Part shown: in pieces, positions 16,043 to 27,222 of the stretch
Layout: every line of letters starts with the position of its first letter
How positions within the stretch are numbered: the stretch's first letter is position 1
Source of the DNA: Euryhalocaulis caribicus
GTDB lineage: Bacteria; Pseudomonadota; Alphaproteobacteria; Caulobacterales; Maricaulaceae
Assembly (NCBI RefSeq): GCF_000412185.1
Contig: NZ_ASJA01000002.1
Span: 186,001-250,000 of the forward strand
Length of the DNA stretch: 64,000 nt
Direction of reading: 5' to 3'
The notes under the pieces: model-generated
Told to the model about the DNA's origin: nothing
What the model saw: only the letters and a program-made list of their open reading frames with translations
Databases searched by the model: none
Translations under genes and position numbers: made by a program

Positions 16043-16393
16043 CTAGCAGCCGCGATACTGGCCGTTCTGCCAATAGGTGCAGCCGTCGCGATCGACATAG
16101 AAATAGCGGCGGGCGCGCTCGTCATAATAGAGGTCGCCGCCATTGGGGCCCTGACGGCCCTGGACGCGCTGGTCTTCGCGATAGCCTTTATAGGCGCCGG
16201 CCGCGCCGCCAACCGCCGCGCCGATCGCCGCGCCGCGCTGGGCGTCGCCGTCGCCGACATTGTTGCCGATGGCCGCGCCGGCGATGCCGCCAAGGGCCGC
16301 GCCGCCGATGGCGTTGCGTTCAACATTGCCGGTGCTCGTGCATGCCGCAGCAAGAAGACCCGCGGCGGCAAGGAGTGAAATCTTGGCGTACAT
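16043..16393 (-). CDS. Glycine-zipper lipoprotein
   Basis: A 116-residue outer-membrane-type lipoprotein. The signal peptide MYAKISLLAAAGLLAAAC ends in a lipobox; a glycine-zipper follows (AIGGAALGGIAGAAIGNNVG, then GAAIGAAVGGAAGAYKG), of the SlyB/Rcp 2TM type that inserts or oligomerises in membranes. The C-terminal half is Tyr/Asp-rich with two Cys and resembles no catalytic domain. ATG 16393 is preferred over 16411 because AAAGGA precedes it at good spacing. A strong terminator follows. Confidence 0.85.
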   Translation of the reverse strand: MYAKISLLAAAGLLAAACTSTGNVERNAIGGAALGGIAGAAIGNNVGDGDAQRGAAIGAAVGGAAGAYKGYREDQRVQGRQGPNGGDLYYDERARRYFYVDRDGCTYWQNGQYRGC

Positions 16394-16540
16394 GACGTTT
16401 ATTCCTTTCATCAACGCTCGTGACGGGGGCAAACGCGCGGGAGATAAGCCGGTTCCCGCACAGGCGCCGGTCCGCCGGATACGTTGCAACCCTGTCACGC
16501 CGGGCATGAACTCAGGCTGAAGCGCCGGCGCAGCTTCCGT

Positions 16541-17161
16541 TCAGTCCGGAAGCGTCACCCGGCGGAGCGTGAGATTGATGCGGCCGCCCTTGGGCAATAG
16601 CGCGCTGGTGCCCGGATAGATGCGGTCCACGCCATGATAGAAACGCCGCGATGCGCCGCCCAGAACCACGACGTCGCCCGATTTCAGACGCAGCGAACGC
16701 GTCTTGCCCTTGCGCTGCGGCCCGCCCAGACGGAACAGGGCGTCATCGCCGAGGCTGACCGAGACGACCGGGGCGTTGGCCGCTTCCTCGTCCCAGTCGA
16801 CATGCAGACCCATCCGGGCGTCCGGATCATAGAAATTCACCAGACAGGCTTCCGGCGGCGCCGGATAGTCGGTGACCGCCCGCCACAGGTCCAGCATGAC
16901 GGCGGGCATGGCGGGCCAGGGGCCGCCGGTAACCGGGTGGGCGGATTCATAGCGATAGCCGTCCTTCTGGTCCGTCACCCAGCCCAGCGAACCGAAATTG
17001 GTCATGCGGACGGAGAGCTTTTGCCCCGTACGCGGCATTGAGGGGCGGTAAAGCGGCGCGGCCTCGACCCCGGCGCGGACCGTTTTGACAAGGCTTTCCT
17101 GCGCCGCGCGGTCGAAATGGCCGGGCAGATATTTGAAGCCGTCGCCGCCATCCAGAGTCAT
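16541..17161 (-). CDS. alkB: DNA oxidative demethylase AlkB
   Basis: A 206-residue Fe(II)/2-oxoglutarate dioxygenase that repairs 1-methyladenine and 3-methylcytosine by oxidative demethylation. The metal triad is H120 and D122 in LHVDWDE plus H176 in FYHGVDRI, and the 2-oxoglutarate-binding arginines lie in GGRINLTLRRV (R194, R200). The nucleotide lid (LSVRMTNFGSLGW) is also clear. Length equals E. coli AlkB. It lies 9 bases downstream of the last SGNH-like gene, so it is probably read through from the surface O-acylation operon. An Ada-like alkyltransferase is encoded at 30.5 kb. Confidence 0.95.
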   Translation of the reverse strand: MTLDGGDGFKYLPGHFDRAAQESLVKTVRAGVEAAPLYRPSMPRTGQKLSVRMTNFGSLGWVTDQKDGYRYESAHPVTGGPWPAMPAVMLDLWRAVTDYPAPPEACLVNFYDPDARMGLHVDWDEEAANAPVVSVSLGDDALFRLGGPQRKGKTRSLRLKSGDVVVLGGASRRFYHGVDRIYPGTSALLPKGGRINLTLRRVTLPD

Positions 17162-17170
17162 GATATCCGC

Positions 17171-18208
17171 TCAGCCGCCGCTTTTTCCGTCGCAGAGATA
17201 GGCGTGGCCGGCGTAATTGGCCGCCACGATGCCGGTCAGACGATCATAATGGGGACGCGACCAGACGCCGACCATGGGGCCGTCGCGATTTTGCAGCGCC
17301 TGATGCAGGAGCGCCGTGGTGGGGCCGGGCCGGAAATGGGTCTGGTCCCAGTAATTCAGCCCGTCCAGCGTGAAATCGTGAAACCCGCCGAGAAAGACCA
17401 GTTCCGGGGCGGCCGGCGCGACGTCCGCCAGCCAGCCGGTATAGGTTTCAACATCCATGCGGGTGAGGATCGTGGCGCTGAGCGGCTCCACCACGAAAAC
17501 CGCGTCCACGCCGGCGGCGTTCGCCGCGTCGCGGATGCGGGCGATGGCGCGTTTCTGGCCGGCGTAACGTTTGGGCCGGTATTTGCGCACGCCGCGCAAC
17601 GCACACTGATCCACGCCGGCAAACGGCTCCCCCGCCGCGCGGCGGGCCTCGATCGCAGGATATTGCCAGTGGCCCGTTTCGGGGTCGTAGAGGAATTGCC
17701 CTTCGCTGGCGGCGTTGGTGAGCAGGGCCGACATGGGCGCGCGGAGAAAATCGGCGCGGACAAGCCAGTCCGCCCGCCCGGAAATCGCCGCCGGCTCCAT
17801 CCGGGCGTAGGATTCGTCAAAGAAGCCGTAGCGGAAGCCCATCGGACTCATGGACACGACCAGCCGGGCCGGGCCGCAATGTTCGATCAGCCATAACGCC
17901 CGCAGCTCTATGCCGCGCCAGGTGTCGGCGGGAATGTTCAGGCTGTAGAAGCGGCCGCCATAGATCTCCTCCAGGGCGGCGGTTTCATAGGCTGTTGCGC
18001 GGGAGTTTCCGAGGACAAAGGAATCCGCCCCCGCGCACCCGGCCTGCAGCCGGTCCTGCTTCACGATGCGCAGATTGACCTGTTTGTGGGTGGGCGCGCC
18101 GACAGTGCGGAAAACCCCGTATGGATCAGCGATATATCGCGGGGCGACGGTGGCGGCGGCCGCGGCGGGGATCAGCAGGAGGCAGAGTATGAACCGCAGC
18201 CGGTTCAT
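17171..18208 (-). CDS. Exported SGNH-hydrolase-like protein, paralog 1 (MBOAT partner)
   Basis: A 345-residue protein with an N-terminal membrane or signal segment (MNRLRFILCLLLIPAAAAAT). The SFVLGNSRATAY segment looks like the first block of an SGNH/GDSL-type hydrolase (compare AlgX/AlgJ and DltD), and a TLDGLNYWDQTHFRP segment near the C-terminus would supply the Asp/His pair. It shares this whole plan with the next upstream gene. With the MBOAT acyltransferase in front, transfer of acyl (probably acetyl) groups to an envelope polysaccharide is the likely job; the substrate is unknown. ATG 18208 is used; an upstream in-frame codon at 18241 would overlap the previous gene. Confidence 0.65.
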   Translation of the reverse strand: MNRLRFILCLLLIPAAAAATVAPRYIADPYGVFRTVGAPTHKQVNLRIVKQDRLQAGCAGADSFVLGNSRATAYETAALEEIYGGRFYSLNIPADTWRGIELRALWLIEHCGPARLVVSMSPMGFRYGFFDESYARMEPAAISGRADWLVRADFLRAPMSALLTNAASEGQFLYDPETGHWQYPAIEARRAAGEPFAGVDQCALRGVRKYRPKRYAGQKRAIARIRDAANAAGVDAVFVVEPLSATILTRMDVETYTGWLADVAPAAPELVFLGGFHDFTLDGLNYWDQTHFRPGPTTALLHQALQNRDGPMVGVWSRPHYDRLTGIVAANYAGHAYLCDGKSGG

Positions 18209-18213
18209 CGGGA

Positions 18214-19260
18214 TCAGCTCCCTTTGGTCTTTTTCGCGCAACGGGCGCGGTGCGCGGCATAGTTGGCCGTCAGCGCGGCGGCAAAATCCTCCGCCGCGCC
18301 CTGCGTCCAGACGCCGTTCAGCGCCGTATCGCGATGCTTCAGGCTTTCCCGGATGAAGGGGCCGGCGGCGGTATAGCGGAAGTGACTATACTCCCAATAG
18401 GCCGTGCCGTCCGTGGTGAAGGGATTGTAGCCCGCCAGGAACAGGAACTCTTCCGTGACGCCCAGCATCTGCAGCGCCCAGCCGCGATAGAATTCGATGT
18501 CGAACCGGTTCTGGTAGGTGGAGCTGAGCGGCGTGACGGCCCAGAGGAGATCGGTTCCGGTCTGGCGGGCGGTGTCCTTGATGGCCTCCATCGATTCGAT
18601 CTGCGGGCGGAAGCGCGGCGCCTTGTCCCCGCGCAGCCGCCGGGCGCCGCATCGCCCTTTCTCATCCAGCCCGCGCCCCGCCGCCCGCGCATGTTCGGAG
18701 GCGGGAATGCTCCAGTGGCCGGTATCGGCGTCATACTGGAAACGGTCATCGCGGCTGGATTCCAGCCGCAGGATGCTGCTCATCGGGGTGCGGAGATAGT
18801 CGAGGCGGTAAAGCAGCGGGTTACGGCCCGTCATTTCCGGCGGGTCGAGGCGCAGATAATCGTCGGTATAGGATTCGACGCGGAATGTGAGCGGATCCAG
18901 CGTCAGAACCACCAGGCCGGGATCGCAATGCTCCATCAGCCACCGGGCGCGGAACTCCATGCCCGCCCAGTTCTCCGTCGGCACCGTGTAGTTGAAGAAG
19001 GGGAAGCCGTAGATCTCCTCCAGCGTCTCGACGTCATAGCCGGTGGCGCGCGAGGTGCCGAGGACATAGCCCTCGCCCGCGCGGCAGGACTGCGACAGCT
19101 TGAGATGCTTGATGAAGCGCAGGTTCGGGCGGTTGCCGCTGATCACGCCTTCGGGCGGATTGAACACGCCATACGGGTCGGCCACATAGCGCGGCGCGGC
19201 CACCGCCAGCGCCGCGGCGGGGATGATCAGGAGACAGAGAAGGAAACGCCAGAAGGTCAA
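18214..19260 (-). CDS. Exported SGNH-hydrolase-like protein, paralog 2 (MBOAT partner)
   Basis: A 348-residue protein starting at TTG 19258-19260 (signal segment TFWRFLLCLLIIPAAALAVA), with GGGACGGA upstream. It parallels its downstream neighbour: APRYVADPYGVF after the signal, YVLGTSRATGY as the putative nucleophile block, YNPFTTDGTAYWEYSHFR as the distal Asp/His block. A longer in-frame reading upstream runs antisense-like through the MBOAT gene and is rejected. Two divergent copies side by side suggest two acyl acceptors or a two-step transfer. Activity is inferred from layout only. Confidence 0.65.
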   Translation of the reverse strand: MTFWRFLLCLLIIPAAALAVAAPRYVADPYGVFNPPEGVISGNRPNLRFIKHLKLSQSCRAGEGYVLGTSRATGYDVETLEEIYGFPFFNYTVPTENWAGMEFRARWLMEHCDPGLVVLTLDPLTFRVESYTDDYLRLDPPEMTGRNPLLYRLDYLRTPMSSILRLESSRDDRFQYDADTGHWSIPASEHARAAGRGLDEKGRCGARRLRGDKAPRFRPQIESMEAIKDTARQTGTDLLWAVTPLSSTYQNRFDIEFYRGWALQMLGVTEEFLFLAGYNPFTTDGTAYWEYSHFRYTAAGPFIRESLKHRDTALNGVWTQGAAEDFAAALTANYAAHRARCAKKTKGS

Positions 19261-19271
19261 ATTTTCCGTCC

Positions 19272-20840
19272 CTAGAACTGGAAATAGAGGAATTCGATCT
19301 TGGCCCCCGCATTGATCAGCCGGCTGGCGGCGGCGAACACGAACAGGGCGAAGGCCGAGACAAAGACCGCGCTGCGCAGGGGCGATGCGAGGCTGAGACC
19401 GTTGCGCCCCGCGCCGTCGCTGCGATAGCCGCACCAGCGGGCAAATTGCTGGGTGTTGGGCGCGAACCACGCAATGACGAGCGCCAGAAAGATCCATAAT
19501 ACCGGCGGCACGGTCAGCAGGTTGAAATCAACCGGGGCGGCCAGCCATTCCAGCGGCTTGGGCCAGCCGCCGTCAAAAGCATAGAGCGCCTTGCCCGAGT
19601 CCTCGCCCGCAAGTCCGAACATGGCGCGCCACGCGGCGGTGGAAAAAGCGATGCTTTCGGCCCGGAACGGCACCCAGGCGATGACGACAATTGCGAAGGT
19701 CAGCAGCCGGCCGGCCCAGTAACCGGCGGCGTTATCGGTGACCGCTTTCCGGCCGAGCCCCTTGAGAAGGGTGTTCCAGCCGTGATTGAGGGCCAGGAAC
19801 AGGCCGTGCAGGCCGCCCCAGAAAACAAAGGTCCAGCCCGCGCCGTGCCACAGCCCGCCCAGCAGCATGGTGATGAAGAGATTGATATAGCGGCGCGACC
19901 GGCCGCGCCGGTTCCCGCCCAGCGGGATATAGAGGTAGTCGCGCAGAAAGCGCGACAGGGTGATGTGCCAGCGCCGCCAGAAATCAATGATGGAATCGGC
20001 CTTGTAGGGCGAGGCGAAATTGATCGGCAGGCGCACGCCGAACATCAGGGCCAGCCCGATCGCCATGTCGGAATAGCCCGAGAAATCGAAATAGAGCTGT
20101 AGCGAGTAGGCCAGCGCACCGAGCCATGCATCGGCCGTGCTGACCGCGGTCTCGCCCAGATCCAGATTGAAGAAACGGTTGGCGTAAACGGCGATGCCGT
20201 CCGCGATCACCACCTTTTTGAAGAGGCCCGCGGCGAAAAAGAACATGCCCTCCGTCACCTTGGTCAGGTCGACGGAATAATTCTCCCGCCGCAGCTGGGG
20301 CATCATCTCCGTGTGGTGGACGATGGGGCCGGCGATCAGTTGCGGGAAGAAGGAGACGAACAGGCCGTAGCGCCGCAGCGGCGGCAGCCTGGCGATCCCG
20401 GCATGGACGTCCGCCAGAAAAGCAATCTGCTGGAACGTATAGAAAGAGATGCCGATGGGCAGGATCAGTTCCGGCAGGCTGTAGGGCGGACCGGCGGCGG
20501 CGATATTGAAGGCACCGCCGACAAAACCGGCGGTTTCACCGATCAGCGGCAAATATTTGAAAAGCCCGATCAGCGCCAGATTGAAGGCGACGCCCAGTAT
20601 CAGCCAGTTTCGCCGCGCTTTCCCGTCTGAACGGATGATCAGCCGCGCCGCGCCGTAATTGAACGCGATGGAGGCGATCAGCAGAACCAGATAGGCCGGC
20701 TTCCACCAAGCATAGAAGAGCAGGGAAAAGGCCAGCAGCGATATGAGCGCGCCGCCGAACGTGTAGCGGCGCAGCACATGAAAGACGAGAAGACAGGCCG
20801 GAAGGAAGGCCAGCAGGAACGCCGGCTCGTGAAACAGCAT
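19272..20840 (-). CDS. MBOAT family O-acyltransferase (AlgI-like)
   Basis: A 522-residue polytopic membrane protein of the membrane-bound O-acyltransferase family. It shows about ten hydrophobic helices, the family block FFPQLIAGPIVHH, SLQLYFDFSGYSDMAIGLALMFG, the DFWRRWHITLSRFLRDYLYIPLGGN stretch and the catalytic His in LLGGLWHGAGW. AlgI/PatA/DltB-type members pass acyl groups across the membrane to exported acceptors. The two SGNH-like proteins downstream are the expected periplasmic partners. First gene of a minus-strand operon that ends with alkB. Confidence 0.93.
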   Translation of the reverse strand: MLFHEPAFLLAFLPACLLVFHVLRRYTFGGALISLLAFSLLFYAWWKPAYLVLLIASIAFNYGAARLIIRSDGKARRNWLILGVAFNLALIGLFKYLPLIGETAGFVGGAFNIAAAGPPYSLPELILPIGISFYTFQQIAFLADVHAGIARLPPLRRYGLFVSFFPQLIAGPIVHHTEMMPQLRRENYSVDLTKVTEGMFFFAAGLFKKVVIADGIAVYANRFFNLDLGETAVSTADAWLGALAYSLQLYFDFSGYSDMAIGLALMFGVRLPINFASPYKADSIIDFWRRWHITLSRFLRDYLYIPLGGNRRGRSRRYINLFITMLLGGLWHGAGWTFVFWGGLHGLFLALNHGWNTLLKGLGRKAVTDNAAGYWAGRLLTFAIVVIAWVPFRAESIAFSTAAWRAMFGLAGEDSGKALYAFDGGWPKPLEWLAAPVDFNLLTVPPVLWIFLALVIAWFAPNTQQFARWCGYRSDGAGRNGLSLASPLRSAVFVSAFALFVFAAASRLINAGAKIEFLYFQF

Positions 20841-21166
20841 GGGCTCTTACGCGGCTCCCCTCCAGCGCCGCGGCCGCGGCCCTTGGCTGCGCAGTGATAC
20901 CGGCGCGCGGACGCCTTCTCAAGCCCGGCTCGCCGCGGAGTCCGGAATGGTCCGGTTTCGTTGCGGCCCGGCGCCTTGCAAGGGCAGAGACTCTCCCCAT
21001 ATCGCCTTTCCGAAAGGTCATGGCCTTGAAGCAAGGGCATGATTAAACGAGCTAAAGTCGACGCACGAAGAACGTGAAGGAGGTTGCTCGCTGGGACAGG
21101 GCGCCAAGTTGGGCCTGTATGTTTGTTCCGTAAGCGCGCGGCCGGCCGCAAAGAGGAAAACGACAC
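20841..21166. other. Intergenic region between MBOAT gene and dnaK
   Basis: These 326 bases contain no gene. They hold the divergent promoters of the surface O-acylation operon and of dnaK, including the heat-shock-type promoter at 20975-21002, a second CTTGAA (21025-21030) that could belong to another promoter, and the dnaK ribosome-binding site AAGAGGA. Confidence 0.7.
20975..21002 (+). promoter_or_regulatory. RpoH (sigma-32) promoter of dnaK
   Basis: CTTGCAA (20975-20981), a 13-base spacer and CCCCATAT (20995-21002) match the heat-shock consensus CTTGAAA-N11-16-CCCCATNT at all but one defined base. A start near 21009 gives a dnaK leader of about 160 bases. Confidence 0.75.
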
Positions 21167-23089
<1,923 letters not shown>

Positions 23090-23112
23090 CAAGCGCTGAG
23101 CATTGACCTGAG

Positions 23113-23143
23113 CGCCCGTCCCGGACCGACCCCGGGGCGGGCG
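23113..23143. terminator. Hairpin between dnaK and dnaJ
   Basis: CGCCCGTCCCGG (23113-23124) pairs with CCGGGGCGGGCG (23132-23143) with one G-T type mismatch, followed only by GTTT. It is probably a partial terminator or an mRNA-stabilising hairpin that sets dnaK above dnaJ. Confidence 0.55.
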
Positions 23144-23174
23144 TTTCACCGGGGGAAAAGGAAGGGCGCGGGCT

Positions 23175-24350
23175 ATGAGCGCACGCCGCGACTATTACGA
23201 AATTCTGGGCTGTGACCGGGGCGCCGACCAGGCGGCCCTGAAATCGTCCTACCGCAAGCTGGCGATGAAATATCATCCCGACCAGAATGGCGGTTGTCCG
23301 GACGCCGAGACCAAGTTCAAGGAAGTGAACGAGGCCTATGCGGTTCTCTCGGATCCGCAGAAGCGCGCCGCCTATGACCGGTTCGGCCATGACGGCGTGA
23401 ACGGCAATGGCGGGTTTGGCGGCGGCGGACAGGCCGGCGCGGCGGATTTCGCCGATATTTTCGAACAGGTCTTTGGCGCCGACATCTTCGGCCGCGGCGG
23501 ACGCCGGGGCGGACATGCCGGCCGCAGCGGCCCGGCGCGGGGCGCGGACATTCGCGCCGATGTTGAAATCACGCTGGAAGACGCCTTCAAGGGCAAGGAA
23601 GCGCAAGTGGCTGTCGCCTCCGCCGTGCAATGCGGCGGCTGTGACGGGACGGGCGCGGAAGCGGGCACGGAGCCCGAAACCTGCCCGACCTGCGCGGGCG
23701 CGGGCCGCGTGCGCGCCACGCAAGGCTTTTTCACGATGGAGCGCGCCTGCCCCACCTGCGGCGGCCAGGGCCGCTATGTGAAAAATCCGTGCGTCGATTG
23801 CGACGGCATCGGGCTGGTCCGCGAAAAACGCCATCTGATGGTGAATATTCCGGCCGGCGTGGAAGACGGCACGCGAATCCGCCTGTCCGGCGAGGGCGAC
23901 GCCGGCGCGCGCGGCGGCCCGCAGGGCGATCTTTATTTGTTCGTCTCCGTGCGGCCGCATGATCTTTTCGAGCGCGACGGGCCGAATCTTTATTGCCGCG
24001 CCTGCGTGCCGATGGCGACCGCGGCGCTGGGCGGGGAAATCGAGGCCCCGACCATTGATGGCGGCCGCAAACGGGTGAAGATTCCCGAGGGCTCCCAGAC
24101 CGGCAAGCAAATGCGCCTTCGCGGCGAAGGCATGAGCCAGCTGCGCAGCGCGCAACGCGGCGACATGATGGTGGAGTTGTTCGTGGAAACGCCGCGCCGC
24201 CTGAACCCGGAGCAGCGCGCGCTGCTGGAGGAATTCCGGGAAGTGAGCTGCAATGACGGCGACTGCCACCCGGAAAGCCACGGCTTCATGGGCAAGGTAA
24301 AACGCTTCTTCGAGGACGTGACCTCCCCCGACGGCCGCCCCGACGCATAA
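23175..24350 (+). CDS. dnaJ: Molecular chaperone DnaJ (Hsp40)
   Basis: A 391-residue co-chaperone that delivers substrates to DnaK and stimulates its ATPase. The J domain (1-70) contains KYHPDQN; a Gly-rich region follows (FGGGGQAG, RGGRRGGHAG). The zinc-finger domain has the four repeats CGGCDGTG, CPTCAGAG, CPTCGGQG and CVDCDGIG, and the C-terminal substrate domains end the protein. It lies 85 bases after dnaK. Confidence 0.98.
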   Translation: MSARRDYYEILGCDRGADQAALKSSYRKLAMKYHPDQNGGCPDAETKFKEVNEAYAVLSDPQKRAAYDRFGHDGVNGNGGFGGGGQAGAADFADIFEQVFGADIFGRGGRRGGHAGRSGPARGADIRADVEITLEDAFKGKEAQVAVASAVQCGGCDGTGAEAGTEPETCPTCAGAGRVRATQGFFTMERACPTCGGQGRYVKNPCVDCDGIGLVREKRHLMVNIPAGVEDGTRIRLSGEGDAGARGGPQGDLYLFVSVRPHDLFERDGPNLYCRACVPMATAALGGEIEAPTIDGGRKRVKIPEGSQTGKQMRLRGEGMSQLRSAQRGDMMVELFVETPRRLNPEQRALLEEFREVSCNDGDCHPESHGFMGKVKRFFEDVTSPDGRPDA

Positions 24351-24376
24351 ACCCTTCCGACCTTCATAAAAATTTC

Positions 24377-24406
24377 CGGACCGGGGTCGCGCCTGCGCCC
24401 GGTCCG
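24377..24406. terminator. Hairpin after dnaJ
   Basis: CGGACCGGG (24377-24385) and CCCGGTCCG (24398-24406) are perfect complements with a 12-base loop, 26 bases after the dnaJ stop. There is no T-run after it, so termination is only a likely role. Confidence 0.45.
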
Positions 24407-24458
24407 TATATGCTCTGCCCTCAAAACAGGCGTTACGCTTTGAGGGGAGACAGGGCGG

Positions 24459-27218
24459 TTGGTCGGACTTCTTATTTCGCTGTTTCTGGCGACCGGCGCG
24501 ATCGCGTGGGCCGCATTCGTCATGCTGCTTTCGGCCATGAAGCGGATTGCCCTCATCGAAAAGGAGCTGGGCCTTTCTTCCGGTCAGCAAGCACCGGATA
24601 TTTCCGCCAATCCGCCCGGATTCCAGCCGGCGGGCCAGCCTTTTCCGCCGGCCGAAGAGTCAACGGAGGAGGCGGCCGGAACCGGGGACGAAACATCCGC
24701 GCCCCAAGATGAAGCCCCCGAACCAGCCGAGACCGGGGCCGGCGCCCGGTGGGCCGCAGAAACCGGGCGGGCACCGGATCGCGATGACTGGCAACCCGTC
24801 GAAGGGCCGTCTTTCTTTGCGAGAATCGAATCGAGCCTGGCGGGCAACTGGCTGGTCTGGTTGGCCGGGGCCGCGCTGGCGCTGGGCGGGCTGTTCATCG
24901 CGAAATACGCCTTTGATCAGGGGCTTCTGGGGCCGTGGGCGCGCATTATGGTGGCTGCCGCTGCGGGCGCAGCGATGCTGGCGGGCAGCGAGTATCTGCG
25001 CCGCAAGCCCGATATCGCAGGCGTGGCGCGCAGTCTTGCTCCGCCGGTGCTGGCGGGCGCGGGCCTGATCACGCTTTACGGCGATGTTTATGCCGCCCAT
25101 GCCGCCTTCGCGCTGATCCCCGGCCCGGTTGCCTTCGGCCTGCTGGCGGTGATCGCAGCGCTGGCGCTTTTTCTGGCATGGCTGCACGGGCCGGTGATTG
25201 CCGGCTTCGGCATTGCGGGCGGGTTTGCCGCGCCGCTGCTGATCGGCGCGGAGTCGCCCAATGCGGCGGGTCTATTCCTGTATGTCTTCGTGGTGACAGC
25301 CGGCAGTCTGGCCGTGGCGGGCTATGCACGCTGGTGCTGGACAGTGTGGCTGTCGCTGGCCGGCGGCGCGGGGTGGCCGCTGCTATGGCTGCTGGGCGCG
25401 TTCGACGCCTCCCAGGCGCTGGCGTTGGCGATCTATCTACCGGCTTTGGCTCTGACAGCGATTGCCTTTGCGTGGCGGGAGGCCGATGGCGGAGAGGCCG
25501 TTGAAGACCCGGGCATGTCAGGCGTGTGGCTGGACATGTCCCCGGTTTCGGTGCTGGCGGCCCATGCCTGTCTGATCGCGGCCTGTCTGTTGAGCCTGAT
25601 GTTGATCCTGTCATGGGAATTCGCCGCCCCGGCGGTTGTTGCGCTTGGCGTGATCTGCGCGGCGGGAATGGGCGCGGCGTGGCGGCGGGAGAGGTTTGCC
25701 CTGTTCCCGCTGATCACCGTGGTGACGGCGGGGGCGGCGCTGTATCTGTGGCCGGACTGGCTGGCGGCGGCGAGCGTGGCCGAGGGCGAGGCCCTGAGCG
25801 AGACGACCGATAGCGCGAAACGAAGCTTCACGCCGTTCCTGACAGCGGCAATCTGCTTCATGGCGCTGTTCGGCGCGGGCGGGTACCTGGCGTTGGCGCG
25901 GCTGCGCCGCGCGGGGCCGATGGCGATTGCCGGCGCCGCAGCGCCGGTGGGAATCCTGATCCTGATGGCGGTCAAACTGGACGGCCTGTCGCCCGTCTGG
26001 ATGTGGAGCGTGCTGCTGTTCGCCGTGGCGTCAGTGGAATGCGCCATCACGGAAATCTTTGTCAAGCGGGGCGACGCGGAAGAGCGACCCGCCGCGGCGG
26101 CGGCCTATGCCCTTGGCGCATCAGCGGCGGCGCTGGCCGGGCTGGCGCTGATTCTCAGCGATGCGTGGCTGGCGGCCGCCATCGCGGCGGAAGCGGCGGC
26201 CGCGGCGTGGCTATGGCGGCGCTGGGCCATGCCGGCCCTGATCTGGGCGGTCATTGTCATGACGCTGTTGACGGTGCTGCAGCTGACGGTCGGCGGGGAC
26301 CATCTGGTCAAGTGGAGCGGCGGCTGGGTCGCCGCGGGCGGGCTGGTCCTGTCCTATGTGGCGGCGCTGGGCGCGCTGGAAGGCGCGGCGCGGCTGTTGC
26401 GCGGCGGCGGCATGGCGCGCGAGAGCGCCGTAGTGCGGACACTGGAAGGCGCGGTGGTAACGCTGCTTGTGGTGACGGGGGCGATCGTCATCCGGCTGGC
26501 GCTGAACGAGGGATCGCTGACCGCCGGTTATTCGCTGACGGAGGCCGGGATACAGGCCAGTTTGTGGCTGGCGCTCCCGCTGGCGCTGAGGCTACGGATC
26601 AAGGGAGGTTTGACGCTGGTGCAGCGTGCGGCGGAAGGCGCGCTGATCGGTCTGGCGGGCATACATGTGGTTCTGATTCAGTTGCTGATGCTCAATCCAT
26701 GGCTGGGCGCGAACGGGTCAGAGATTTACGGGCCGCTTGTCTTTAATGCGCTGACGGTCGGGTATGGCCTGCCGGCGCTGCTGGCGGCGGCGCTGACCGT
26801 GATCTGGCGCCGGCGGGGATTTGCGGCAGGCGATCCGGCAGCCTTCCTGACGACGGTATTATTCTTTGCCTGGATCACGCTGGAAACCCGGCGCGCTTTC
26901 CATGCGCCCGATCTTTCGTCCGGCAGCGTCAGCGATGCGGAAGGGTGGGCCTATTCCGCCGTGTGGCTGGCCGGAGCGGCGCTGGCCATGGCGGCGGGCG
27001 TGGTCCGCCGAACGCCGGTGCTGCGCTATGCGGCACTGGGCGTATTCACGCTGGTGACCTTCAAGGTGTTCCTGCTGGACATGGCCGGGCTGCAAGGGAT
27101 GTGGCGGGGCCTGTCCTTCCTAGGACTGGGGGCGGTTTTGATGGCGATTGCGGTAACCTATCAGCGCGTCATCCTGCCCGCCGAACGGGCAATGGCCGGG
27201 CGCGACGGCGAGGCGTGA
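24459..27218 (+). CDS. DUF2339 giant membrane protein
   Basis: A 919-residue protein with one N-terminal anchor helix, an acidic Pro/Glu-rich segment (about 45-100) and then some two dozen hydrophobic helices to the end. This matches the DUF2339 family of unknown function. The start is TTG 24459 after AGGGGAGACAGGG; the next ATG would remove most of the first helix. Ends 4 bases before the next membrane-protein gene, so they form an operon. Confidence 0.85.
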   Translation: MVGLLISLFLATGAIAWAAFVMLLSAMKRIALIEKELGLSSGQQAPDISANPPGFQPAGQPFPPAEESTEEAAGTGDETSAPQDEAPEPAETGAGARWAAETGRAPDRDDWQPVEGPSFFARIESSLAGNWLVWLAGAALALGGLFIAKYAFDQGLLGPWARIMVAAAAGAAMLAGSEYLRRKPDIAGVARSLAPPVLAGAGLITLYGDVYAAHAAFALIPGPVAFGLLAVIAALALFLAWLHGPVIAGFGIAGGFAAPLLIGAESPNAAGLFLYVFVVTAGSLAVAGYARWCWTVWLSLAGGAGWPLLWLLGAFDASQALALAIYLPALALTAIAFAWREADGGEAVEDPGMSGVWLDMSPVSVLAAHACLIAACLLSLMLILSWEFAAPAVVALGVICAAGMGAAWRRERFALFPLITVVTAGAALYLWPDWLAAASVAEGEALSETTDSAKRSFTPFLTAAICFMALFGAGGYLALARLRRAGPMAIAGAAAPVGILILMAVKLDGLSPVWMWSVLLFAVASVECAITEIFVKRGDAEERPAAAAAYALGASAAALAGLALILSDAWLAAAIAAEAAAAAWLWRRWAMPALIWAVIVMTLLTVLQLTVGGDHLVKWSGGWVAAGGLVLSYVAALGALEGAARLLRGGGMARESAVVRTLEGAVVTLLVVTGAIVIRLALNEGSLTAGYSLTEAGIQASLWLALPLALRLRIKGGLTLVQRAAEGALIGLAGIHVVLIQLLMLNPWLGANGSEIYGPLVFNALTVGYGLPALLAAALTVIWRRRGFAAGDPAAFLTTVLFFAWITLETRRAFHAPDLSSGSVSDAEGWAYSAVWLAGAALAMAAGVVRRTPVLRYAALGVFTLVTFKVFLLDMAGLQGMWRGLSFLGLGAVLMAIAVTYQRVILPAERAMAGRDGEA

Positions 27219-27222
27219 AACG

